From: Burhinus oedicnemus | Taxonomy: Eukaryota; Chordata; Aves; Charadriiformes; Burhinidae | Length of the DNA: 64,000 bases | NCBI GenBank assembly: GCA_008921705.1 | Contig: VFFE01007034.1 | Location: forward strand, 1,128,649 to 1,192,648 | Direction of reading: 5' to 3' | In this document: piece after piece, positions 48,365-59,199 of the stretch | How the letters are laid out: each line of letters starts with the position of its first letter | Numbering within the stretch: the first letter of the stretch is position 1 | Notes under the pieces: generated by a model | The model's database searches: none | Told to the model about the DNA's origin: nothing | Seen by the model: the letters and a program-made list of their open reading frames with translations, nothing else | Position numbers and translations under genes: made by a program

Positions 48365-51300
48365 GGGAGTGTTTTAATTGGTTTCTACTTTTTCTCCCCT
48401 GACATCCCTCCTTTCCCTCCCTCCTCCCCTCCACCAATCTTCACACCTTTGATCCCTCAACTGCTGTGATTCTGGAACTGTATGGAGAAAACTGCAATTA
48501 TACAAATATCACCATTACTGTGACACATTACAGATAGAGGGAGCACAGGGCCTCCACTACTAAGTAATCCTGTAAATTGCTTAAAATAACAATGAAGAGC
48601 ACTATACACTTTTCTCATCCATTGTCAGACTGAAATAAATAGGTCTTTCTTTAACATGCCTAATCCTGCTAAACAGTACAAAATCCTATTACTCAATGAA
48701 TTATAAATCCTGCTTCAGCACCTCATTTGTCCTGGAGTGTTTCATTGTGAAAACCAGAAATTCAATACCTTATTTTAGTCACACAATCCCTAGCACGACT
48801 GATTTTCCTCCTCCCTTCCCCCATCCTCTCCTCCCATGTCGATTGTGCTCAATAAGGTTTATGTTACGGCCACTGCAAATCCTGGTAAAGGAGAGTAAAG
48901 ACAGCATTAGCCTAAAAAAAAAGCCAGCCTGCACGTTTCTGTACCTTACATTCTCACTGTGCACTTTTGGAAGGTAATGCCACACAGATTTAAGACCTTG
49001 TTAAGTTAATGTTGTGATGAACATCTGTCAAGTCACAGTTCTTCTTCAGGTGCACCTATAATAATAGTATATCTTTATTGTTTTCCTCTTACTTGTATTA
49101 TAAGACATAAGTCTCAAGATTCTTGTGTTTTCCCCTGTTGAAGCCCTACATTCACCAAATTTCCAGGACCTTTGAAATGCATCAAATCTGCATAAAGCAG
49201 ATTAAGTTACTTAGGGTCTTGTCTGTGGTAACATGGTAGTGCAGCCTGCAGAAACCGCAGCTCCCAGTGGGCAATGCCTCTCTCCAGTCCCTGCCGAGAT
49301 CTGTGGATTTGTTACTATTCCTTCAGCAGAAATGAGGTAAAGCCATTTCGGATGGCGTTGTGCAAATCAAGTCAGTGTCAAGCTCATGAGACCACCATGA
49401 GGAGATCATTATAGTGCTGAAGGAGAATTGGGGCACAGAGGAGGAGTTTTGTAGCAAATAAAACCTCATGAAAACCAGCTGAGTAAGAGCAAGGTTAAGT
49501 TTTATTCATTTTCGTTGGTTTGCAAATGGTGGGTCAGACAGTACCTGACAATATAGGAGGAAGGTAGGAGGCAATGTGAGAAACCATATTTCTTTGCCTC
49601 ACACTGCAAGGATTTGATACAACCCAGGTCAAGCTCCCTGAAACTATCTCAGAAAATTGATTAAATGGGACTGGAGCTGCTGGGCACCTTGTGGTCAGGG
49701 ACAGCATACAAGACACCAGCAGCCAGGTCACTGGGGCTAGAAATCATCCATTCTTCCTGAAGGTATGTTAGCTGGCTTTAATAGAGTTCCTTCTGGGCTC
49801 TCCTGCTGTAGCTTAGATCCTTGTTACCCTGTCCTGGTTGGGCCTCTGGTTGTAAAATGAAAATCTAAACCTAGGAATTTGAAGGACTGCGTTTCAGAAT
49901 ATATGCCATAAATGTCTCATATCTGTCTGAGATCTGTTTTGTTTTCTTGCCATCTCTCTTGCCTCTTACCATCTCTAAATACTATTATAGATGTGGTAAG
50001 TATATTTAATTTAACGAGGCCTTTTTAATGGAATTCATTTCCAATGCATGACCACATTTGTGTCATGCCTGTCTCTGCATTTAATTTTTTTTAGGGCTTT
50101 ATGCAATAAAGAATTCCATTTCTTTTAATGAGTGTATTTTCCCCCTACCTACAATACATTTAAAAAATAATCTTTCTGTGTCAATTCTGTTTTCCTGGAG
50201 CAGGGATATATTTTGCTTCAAAAAATTAAACTCTTTGTCATGTATGGTAGTCGACAATGAGACATGGGGGTTAGAATTGATCAAGGTACAGTCAGAAAGT
50301 CTCAGAAATTTTGCATGTAGAAAACAGCCTTTTCCTATCTTGTTTCAGTCTTACTTCACCCTTCCCCACTGATGGCCAGGGTTCAAACAGTTGCAGCACT
50401 AAGTTAGTAAGCTCCCTCTTCTGAATATGACTGAGCATACATCTTTATATAGCTGCCTGTCGAGACTGGCTGTCCTATGAACATCTCTCTTGTGAGTCTT
50501 CCTTGGGACAGACTGGAGGCTTCTCAGGTGCCACTGGATCATCATGGGACTGATCACACTAGAAAAGCCAATTTGAGGTGTGGAGCAGATGACAGGAAAA
50601 ACAAATGCCTTCTTTCCCCAGACAACCACTGCAGAGCAGGATTTGAGGGTGGAACAACTTAGTGTTCAGTAATGACTGGCAGAGGCCATTTTTTTCCGTG
50701 ATGATTTATGTGGGACCCTGAGGTTTCAATGCGGATCACCTGTGGACTCAAAGTGAGTCTAAGCCAAAGCTAGAATTACTGTCTAAGTACTGGGAAGATC
50801 ACCTGTAGCAATGTCTGATTGAATATTTCAGATGACATGTTTTTTGGTTGGGCTTAAATTGTTTCTGAAATCACATTTAATTAATTTCTTTTGGCCAAAT
50901 TAAAACCAAATAAGATTATTTCTTTAAGGTTTGTATCAATTAATTTTATCAGTACTAACACAAACATTTTGACATAAATTTTGAACAGGTTCCTATTTAG
51001 AAATACACGTAAATTTTATTTCAAAAAGTAATTTTACAGAGATGTGAAACATTCTTCTATTTTTGCTCAACCCAGTAATATTCATACATGTCTAAAATGA
51101 CTTTCCACCCAATGCATCATGTTGTAGACTCTAGAGTTATCCTAGAAATCCTTGAGATTTCTGAATAAACATTTTTGTCTCTAATGATTTGTATCTGTTA
51201 TGTGAACTATGAGATGATGCTTCCAGCAAGTCATCATATAGACCAGTCAGCAAATGTATCATAGTAATCTCAACCTACAGTCTTAACATAAATCTGGGAA

Positions 51301-51380
51301 GTACAAACATTTAACGAATTCTGAAATAACTCAAAACAAGTTACAATTTTCATCTCTCTTCCTAAATGTACACAGCTAAA
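48365..51380. other. Unique noncoding sequence
   Basis: It includes CT-rich stretches near 48390-48435 and 48805-48840. A ten-base GATCACCTGT occurs twice, 63 bp apart (50734 and 50797), probably by chance. No repeat family or gene was recognised. Confidence 0.5.
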
Positions 51381-51384
51381 AATT

Positions 51385-51430
51385 AAAAAAAAAAAAAAAA
51401 AGCAAACATCAAACAAACAAACAAACAAAA
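51385..51430 (+). repeat. Poly-A followed by (CAAA)n microsatellite
   Basis: Seventeen A, then GCAAACAT and about five CAAA units ending in a C run. Confidence 0.9.
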
Positions 51431-51509
51431 CCCCCAACCAACAAACCAGCAACTGTCAGTAAACAAATTTTCTTGGTGATGTGAAGAAAGCAACAGCATT
51501 TAGCATGTT

Positions 51510-51527
51510 GGGGGGGAGGGGAGGGGG
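51510..51527 (+). repeat. G-quadruplex candidate
   Basis: Runs of 7, 4 and 5 G are separated by single A residues. The seven-G run can supply two tracts, giving four tracts of at least three G with one-base loops. Confidence 0.7.
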
Positions 51528-51534
51528 AAGAGTG

Positions 51535-52365
51535 AGGGTGTGCAAAAACTGCATTGTTTCAGAAACAAGAAAAGAGGATGGTACAGCTGTAAGAAGCGAA
51601 CACAAAATAAATATTCTACATGCTGATAGTGATCAGAGGTGAAAAAAATCCTGACTGAGAGAGCTAAGATTTTAAGATTGTAGGGTAAGTATTTACAAAA
51701 GACTTAGGAAAAAAAAAAGCGCCATGTCTGCATCCTAAACTATGGAGTAGCAAGAGTTATGTCATTACTAAAAGTAGATTTATGCATTTAAAGTGTGACA
51801 TCTTGTACATGAATATGATTGAAGACAGCATTACTACTGATGTGTCTTTTTATATAGCGTTCTACAGGCAAAACTTACAAATCTCTATCTCAAACCCTTC
51901 ACAGTTTGAGTCCTGAAAATTTGCTGATCTTTTCACTCAAGAGTAATGTTGGACATGTGAACCAATCCCCTTGAACTCAGTGAGACTCAGTACACATCAG
52001 CTTTTACTGGGTTACGGCCCACAGGAGCAATGATACGAAAAGATGGGGGAGAGCAAAAATGCTGAATATGGGAAATCAGTAGCAAATGCTACAGGGAAGC
52101 AGAGCTGAGCTGTGCAGGGCTGCACCTCCAATTACACACGAAGAAATTTACGTTTTTCTTTTGTCTATCAGGATCTCTGATTGCTTCTGACTAATCCTTT
52201 CCTATGTGCTCTTTCCTTCTATTTGAGTCCATGTTGTGTTCCCACAAGTAGAAAAGTGTCATTTCATGTGCTTTTGCTGCAGTGAACCAGAGCAAAGCCT
52301 TTGTTTTCATAACATGTTAAACTGTATTCTTTAAATTCTTCATTGATTCTATTAAGCTTTAAAAA
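51535..52365. other. Unique noncoding sequence
   Basis: No feature was recognised. Confidence 0.5.
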
Positions 52366-52367
52366 CA

Positions 52368-52457
52368 GCCCTTTCCCTCTCCCTCCCTCTCTCCTCCCTA
52401 CCCCCACCAAAAAAAAAAAAAAAGAAAAGGAAGAAAAACCCCCCCCCCCCAGTCCCC
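52368..52457. repeat. Pyrimidine tract, poly-A and poly-C low-complexity block
   Basis: A CCCTCTCCCTCCCT-type tract (to about 52407) is followed by A15 (52409-52423), a purine piece and C12 (52439-52450). It directly abuts the minisatellite and may be part of the same unstable locus. Confidence 0.9.
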
Positions 52458-52460
52458 CTA

Positions 52461-52862
52461 GGCAGTGGTCTGGAATGATTGGCAGGCTCGGCTCAGAAGA
52501 GACCCCCGGATCCTAATAGCAAGGGTTGCTGCAGGTCAGGATGGAAGCTTATTTACAGAGCTCCGGAGGGGCCCAGGACTGCAAAGATAGCAGGAGGTAC
52601 TGCAGGGCACCGGAGTGGCCTTCGCACAAAGCTGCACAGCGGCTCGGGGAGAGAAATAGCAGGGAGCTCGGTGCAGGTCAGAAAGGAGGTCTCGGCAGAA
52701 CCTTTTGGGAGCCCCAGGACCTGAATAGAAAAGGGCGTCACAGGTCAGGACTGAGGTGTTTTGGCAGAGTTACGCAGAGGCCCAAGACTGCAATAACAGG
52801 AGGTGAAACAGGTCATTGGCATTGGCAGGGATGCGTGGGAGAAAGTTGTGCAGAAGAGCCCA
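52461..52862 (+). repeat. Degenerate minisatellite, about 69-bp unit, six copies
   Basis: A CAGGTCAGGA-like anchor recurs at about 52463, 52532, 52603, 52674, 52741 and 52809, giving spacings of 69, 71, 71, 67 and 68. A second anchor, CCCAGGACTG-like, recurs in phase at 52572, 52713 and 52781, followed by ATAGCAGGAGGT-like sequence. The last unit is partial. The block is markedly richer in G+C and CpG than its surroundings. The period varies and is not a multiple of three, so the 81- and 115-codon open frames across it (52479-52873) are not credible proteins. It matches no named satellite that I know. Confidence 0.82.
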
Positions 52863-52864
52863 CC

Positions 52865-55800
52865 TTGCTTTAGCTAAAATGCTGTTCCTCCTACTCTTTA
52901 ACGAGCTCTCTATTTACCCCTAAATACAGGAAATATTTCTTTCTAAAGCCTGCTCTGCTACAGTCTAAAATTGGCATTTTATGTATGGGAGAGAGGTGGT
53001 ATCACAAACTACAAGAGTGATCAGATTTTGTGTTCTTACATAATTACTAATTTAAAAACAAAGCAAAGCTGAGTTTTCAAAGGATCTTGGGAGGTTTGGG
53101 TTTACCAGGCTCCCAGGCTAAAGAGACTCCTCAAAGCCTGCAGATGACAGGAGAAGAAGTCACTGTGTAGATTCCCTCAGGGCTCAGAGCAACAGTTAAG
53201 AAACAGGCTGTAATCTGCTAACCCTTACAATAATGCCTTTGCACTATTTATGAGGTTATCCACGTGTACTTAAATGAGGTCATTGTACTTTCCAGTAATA
53301 TATGTTAAAGAGAGCATAAAGTTTACCTCTTCTTGTAAGATTTCCTTCCAGCAATACCAGGAGTTTCTGAACATTTGTCAGAGCTGCTCATCAAAATAAA
53401 ATGAGAAATTTGCTTTGGAGGAGAATGTAATTAAAAAGAAATAGAGTTAAAAATTGTATGGCTAGGTCTAGAGATGGTTAAATAATTCCCCCCCTCTTCT
53501 CTTTCCTTCTTTTCCCCTCTTCCCCTAAGAAAAACATTCAAGTTTTATAGTAAACTCTCCTAGATTGTATTGATTCCATCTTTGTTCAGTAGCAAACATT
53601 TACCTCCAGGAACATTTAATTTCATGTGAATAATAAGAAATAAAAAGGGAACAGAACTGCAACTTCATGGTTGGTATATAAGTCTACTGAAAATTACATA
53701 TTTTACTACGTGTTAGGTATTTACTTATCCATTAAGGGGTTACAAGCATGTTGCCGTATCCTGTCATACTTAAAATACTGAAATCCAAGTTTCATGAGCA
53801 ATAGGCACACTAAATATTTTGTGAACAATTTGCTATAAAAATAATAGCATAAATATAAAATAGTAGTGGCATCATTAGAGCAGTGAGAGGATACATTGGA
53901 GATTACTACTCTGTTGGAATAGGTAACGTAAAATTTTCTCTGCCCATATGTGAGCAAATCTAAATGTAGTATTTTATCTCAAGTTACTAAGTTGGTATCC
54001 TTAGCATAAGGAATAAATTATTTCCCCAAATTTAGATTTAAAAAAAAGAGTTACATAGAAAAGACTAGATTAATCTGATCTTCTGTCCTGTTTCAGGGAT
54101 GTATCTGAGTTTTCATTCCATAAATTTTCTGGTTTGCATTATGCACAGGGTGGAATTGTTTCCCTCCCTTCATCTCCTACTCACTGCCATCAACAATGAA
54201 CCCTTGCACTGCAAACGTCAGTGTGTGCGTGTAAATGCATTACTAGAGACCACAAATTCCTCCAGCCCACTGGCTGAAATGTGTCGCTGGACCCTGGCAC
54301 AGGCGCCCCATTTTGTGACTGAGGGCTCCAGGTCCTGTAACAATATTCAATATAACAATATACAAGGTCCTACAGAAGTATTTCATTTAGGTGGTAACTG
54401 AAGAAATGGGGTCGTCTGGTAGATATTCCTTGACATGCTCCAAACGATCCTTTCCATCTAGAAATGTGAGATGCTCCAGGAGTAGGCTTTTTTCTTAGGC
54501 ATAGCCATATGTCAAAAGTAGACAACTTGTTTTAGAAGTACTCCCGTTGCAGTTGTGTAATGTGGTGACATACTCTTTGTAATTCACTTTGTTCCTTGAC
54601 TGCCGAAAAGCTTACAGTCCCCTCTTCTCTCAGGGTTTGAACCATGTGATAAATGCTCGAAGTCCTTGCTTCTGCTTTCCTGCACGCTTCAGTGAAAATT
54701 CCTTCACCTTCAAGATGAAAACACCTAAATAATATCTCTTCTGGCTTTTCTTGCCTTTCCCATCCTTGTTTATTTCTCTTTAGAAAAACAACTCTCTTTG
54801 CATGATCCTTAGTATCTTTTCATCTGCTTCTTTCCAGGCTGGGTACCTCCTCTCTGTTCCGTCATGCTCCCACCCTCCTCTCTTCACTTACATCTATCCA
54901 GATCCCTTTGCTTTTCAGAATCCCTCTGGCAATAACTCACAGCAATAAAAATGTCATATCTCTTTTGCTCATTACTGGATCTACTCTGAAGAGGCATGAG
55001 CGATACAGATTTATCCTGGGGAGTATTTAGGATTTGAGCCCTGTCTTTACTGTTTCTCTTTTGCCCATGCACAATCCTGAACTCCCAATCGGAATGCTTA
55101 GGCGTAGCTTAACTGATCTCTCTTAAACAAGCATGTCTTAAGACTGTATACAGCAGGTGAGATTGGATCCAAATAATTGGTACAGAATCTCTCACAGGGT
55201 GCAAATGTTGGTGAACTGGGGTATTGGAAACTTCTCCCACACCCAGAAGACTAAGTGCCTGGGTTGACACATGGGATGGCAAAACCGGCCATGTGACAGA
55301 AGTAATGGTGAAAATGGAAAGTCATTTGACTGCTCACCTTTCTTTCACAGACAGACCTGTGTTCAGAAGACTGTAAGAGCAAAAAGAGGGGCAATCTGTG
55401 ATGGAAATAAATTTTAACAATACTGAAAGAGGAACATTGGCATCGTTCTGACGCGTTCACGTTTTTACTAGGATGTGCAATTAAATACAAGGATTCTATT
55501 TTTGAATGTGTGTTGTTAATGAGGGACTGGTTTAAATAAGGTAAATATGCATTTATAATCACCAGGTTCACTACAAATGCTGTAAAATCCCTGCTTATAA
55601 ACACAGCTGAAACTTTAAGCGTCTCTCTGTATTTGAACACACAAAATGGTGTACAGGGTTACAAATACATTTTCTTTCAATTTTTTGTGTCTGCCATCAC
55701 AGGACAGTTTATTGTGCTCACCACTCAGAAGAAAACAGGGCTGAGAAAACTACTCTGTTTTCTTCATAAATTTTCACCAACCTTTTTAACTATAGCTAAA

Positions 55801-57020
55801 GCTACGGGGTCATCCTTTAATTCTCTGATAGCCCAGGCAAGAAATACAATTAAACACGCACAGTTTTAGCACCACGTACTAATCATTCCATCCGTTTTCA
55901 GCATAATGCTCAACTGCATACTTAAATAAATTGCTTTGCTGAGTAACAAAGACGTTATTCTTGTCTTTAAGTGCTTTGCTGAACTACAGACTATATCCCT
56001 GGGCTATAGGTAGTCCCTGCAGCACAGATATCAACAGATTCTGCACTTTTTTAACAGATCTGAGATGAAAACAGAAGAATGCAAACATACATATAACAGG
56101 AAATAGTATAAAGCGTAGATAACTCATGCGAACTAAAACAAAGACATGACAACTGTGTGTCACTGCACGGTCAATTATAAACATTTTTTCTGTGGTTCCA
56201 CTGTGTTACTGCACAGTTGTCGGGCTGGTAAAGAACCAGAACTCTGACAGATTCAGATTTTAAATAAGAATAATAAAAAGTAGATATGCAGTAAAATAAG
56301 GCCACATATTGTATAAGGCTTTTGTAAAAAATTATAAAATATTTTGTAAATCTTTTATATCCTTTTCAACATTTAACAAGCATGTTTTGTAACAGAACTA
56401 GTTATACCCATTGGAATGATGCTTCTCAGTACAGTATTAATCATCAGAGCTATTCCACAGTTAAGACATTCATATAAAAAAATGTATGTCTTAAAAAAGA
56501 GGAAAATATTTATAAATATACAGGATCGTTTTAATTTAATGAATTTATTTATTTATTTTAGCTCAGAAGGCTTTTATTCTTATGAGTAGGGAATTTATAG
56601 TTACGAGGCTTAGGCCTCTATTCATCAAATATAATCAGTCTAGGTTTGCAAGAAATGCCATTGAAGGCAATAATGTTATTCATCTGCATGAAACTGGGAG
56701 TGAGCAGGTCTGGGCCTGAATAAGTGACTCCACATGATATATTTGTCTCTAGGAGCCGTCTCCCTTTTTCCTTTGTAGGTACATTTTTACACTGTGTAAA
56801 CGTTCAGTGAAGTAGTTCAAACATAGAATGGGAAAGAAAAATCTCTGCAAACATGAATCAAAATTTAATCACTACTAAGAGGTAGGCAAGCAATTAATAT
56901 TGGCAAACTATTAAGCCTCAGTGGTATATTTCAGTAGCCAGAGTTTGTTGTGACCAGCTCTGCAGAGCATAAACCTAGGGCCAGTTTCACAGCAGGTTAA
57001 ATGGCTCTTCTTTCTTTTGT
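52865..57020. other. Unique noncoding sequence
   Basis: Chance open frames only (for example 54099-54401 plus and 55251-55640 minus). Near 54336-54363 there is a short AACAATAT-type repeat. No repeat family was recognised. Confidence 0.5.
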
Positions 57021-57024
57021 CCAG

Positions 57025-57166
57025 CAATGGTGTATGTGGCATTGGTCATGTACTGTGGCAAACACTTGTCTGCGCAGGCTGCACCAATACTGCGCTTAAT
57101 TTCAACTCTGACATGTACGTGGCCAGCAAGTTCTGGCAGAAAGGGACTCCTGGGCAACCTGAATTA
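57025..57166 (+). other. Candidate exon (142 nt) of unknown gene
   Basis: A pyrimidine-rich CTTCTTTCTTTTGTCCAG precedes the segment and GTAAGC follows it, fitting acceptor and donor consensus. The enclosed 142 bases have visibly higher G+C than the flanks. They are fully open in the frame that starts one base in, ends exactly at a codon boundary and reads NGVCGIGHVLW near the start and FWQKGTPGQPEL at the end. I recognise no family, and no partner exons were found, so this could be a coding exon, a lncRNA exon, an exapted repeat or coincidence. Confidence 0.25.
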
Positions 57167-57169
57167 GTA

Positions 57170-58555
57170 AGCATCTCGACTACCTTCAGCTTTAAGATTT
57201 CTTAATAATAAAGACCGAAGCAGGTGTTTAAATTTGGCTGTTTGGCTGTTAGAAGTTTGATATATTTAAAAAATCTCAAGTCTCAGTTTTCCTCTTTGTT
57301 GTCATTCAAGAATTGACAACCCAAATTAGCCAGTTCTCCTTTTCTTTATTCTCACGGAATGTCCATTTCTATTCTCAAGTATAATGTAGCACAGCCAGCT
57401 GCTTATTTCCACTCCTTTGCAGAGGAATGTTTATTTACATCTATTCACTGAATTTAAAAATTGCAAACTAAATTTCATGGTATGGATGATGACACCCTGC
57501 CAGCTGATACCATTTCTTACAGCTCACACGTTTGGCCCCAATTCAGTAAAACATGGTAATAAGGACTGACAATCACTAGGAGCAAAAAAAGTCTTCATTT
57601 CTACCTGGAAAAAAAACCCTCTTCTCTCTCTTCATTAATGTCCGATGGAAACTATCCAACCATTACAACATATCACTCACTGCCTCTCTGATGTGATATA
57701 AACCCTCAGAAAGACAGTGTCTGTTTCTTTTTCATTCCAAAGGTCAGAAATCTGGTATGTGAACAAAAAGGTAGTTAATATTGACTGATATATGCATGAG
57801 AGCAGATGGGCCTACTTAGAATACCAGCATTTAACATTCGATCTAATCATGAAAAAATTTTCTCCTAAATATCACATTAATTCTAAGATTCCATATGGAA
57901 TATTTGACAGATGTTACCTGAGGAGAGAGAGAATTTCAGCCACCTATAAATTGTGCTTTATTCTTTCCCCTTTTTCTCCTCCTTCCCACCCCAGCCCAAG
58001 TATGCTGGCTCAAGAGATCCTCCACCATCCGCTCCTTTTCCTGGATCTTCTCCAATGCCACATTACGCTTCCAAGTGCGTTATTTCCTTTTATTCCACAC
58101 CCTGCACAAATGATATATGACTGTCCTTTGTAGAATACCTCGTTCTATATCAAATGAAAGTGAGTTTCAGCATCTCCCTTGGTTAGGAGCATCTTAAAAT
58201 CCAATTTGCCTTTTGAATTTTTGGTATCGGGCTCTGGGAAGAACAACATGTGGGCAGGCTGTTCTTGTAATTAATTGTTTGCTTTCTGTGGCTGCTCTGA
58301 GAATCTGTTCTTTGTCCTACATATCTGATAATGTCATGACTCTAAGGTTCTTTATAGCCATAGTAGCTAATGTACCTTAATGCATTTATATTTCAGAGTC
58401 TTCAGATGGGTTCCAAGCGGTGGCCTTATTAACAGAAACCAGAGCAGGGTGGAAGCAGCCTTCCTGATAACCATACATTTGAGGCCTCTCATTCTGACTT
58501 TTCTCCCTTGCTTTTTCTATGACCTCTCCCATTCCACTCACAACCCAGCCATAGT
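57170..58555. other. Unique noncoding sequence
   Basis: A plus-strand 113-codon frame at 57792-58133 has no domain. A CT-rich stretch lies near 57960-57990. Nothing else was recognised. Confidence 0.5.
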
Positions 58556-58559
58556 CTAA

Positions 58560-58880
58560 TCATCCTTATTAGAGTAACAAACATCTTGCATTCCCTAATC
58601 TATTGTTTCTAATCTCACAATTTGCGCTTGTCTAGAATGTCACATTTATAAACACAGACAGAGCCCAGCGCCTTCTGTTCCCAAACCACAGGCATCCACC
58701 ATGTGAGTGAATGAGGAATCCTCTTACGCTCGAGGAGATTTAGGGTTCGTGATTAAGATAACAATAACTTGCAGGTGTGAGGTGCTGGCTCTATATGTGG
58801 AGCAAGGGAGTGTTAAACTTAAAACGTAGTACACAAACAGCAACATTAGATGAAGTCACTGTTATTTTTGCCCTTTTGAA
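58560..58880. promoter_or_regulatory. Candidate conserved noncoding element
   Basis: Unique block with compact motif-like sequence (TGATTAAGATAACAATAAC near 58751, a CTCGAG core near 58729, GCAGGTGTGAGGTG near 58771). It has no open frame. Conservation is unverified. Confidence 0.25.
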
Positions 58881-59044
58881 ATGCTTGGTTTAAAATCAAA
58901 CAGCAATAGGGTCATTGTAGTAGAATCACAGCTAACAAAAAGTATCACACAGACTGGCTGAAATGCTAGACATCAGAGAGACCTAAGAGGATTTAGCCCT
59001 TCTATCACCATCTCTCACCAGCATGATTTGCACCAACAGGACTG

Positions 59045-59195
59045 CCAAAGCCCTAGGAGCATACCGGATCAGAAGTCCATCCAGCCTAGTCACCTGCCAG
59101 TGATGTGGATACTTTGAGAAAAATAAGAGAAGAGGGACCCGGTGACACTTGCTCAGCTTCCCAGCACCTGTGGCTTAGAAGTTCCTTAGATCTCA
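59045..59195 (-). mobile_element. Very old CR1-like 3' fragment
   Basis: The segment around 59063-59100 (ACCGGATCAGAAGTCCATCC, then AGCCTAGT..CCTG..AGTG) follows the widespread amniote repeat 'ACTGGATCAGACC..GGTCCATCTAGCCCAGTATCCTGTC..CAGTGGCC'. I remember this as the inverted 3' end of reptile CR1-type elements. A second weaker match is GTGACACTTGCTCAGCTTCCCAGC near 59142. It is heavily diverged. The family name is from memory and uncertain. Confidence 0.5.
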
Positions 59196-59199
59196 AGTA

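Noticed and set aside
52479..52873. Two overlapping open frames in GC-rich DNA
   Set aside because: They run across the minisatellite, whose 67-71 bp period would shift the frame in each unit. The openness comes from composition.
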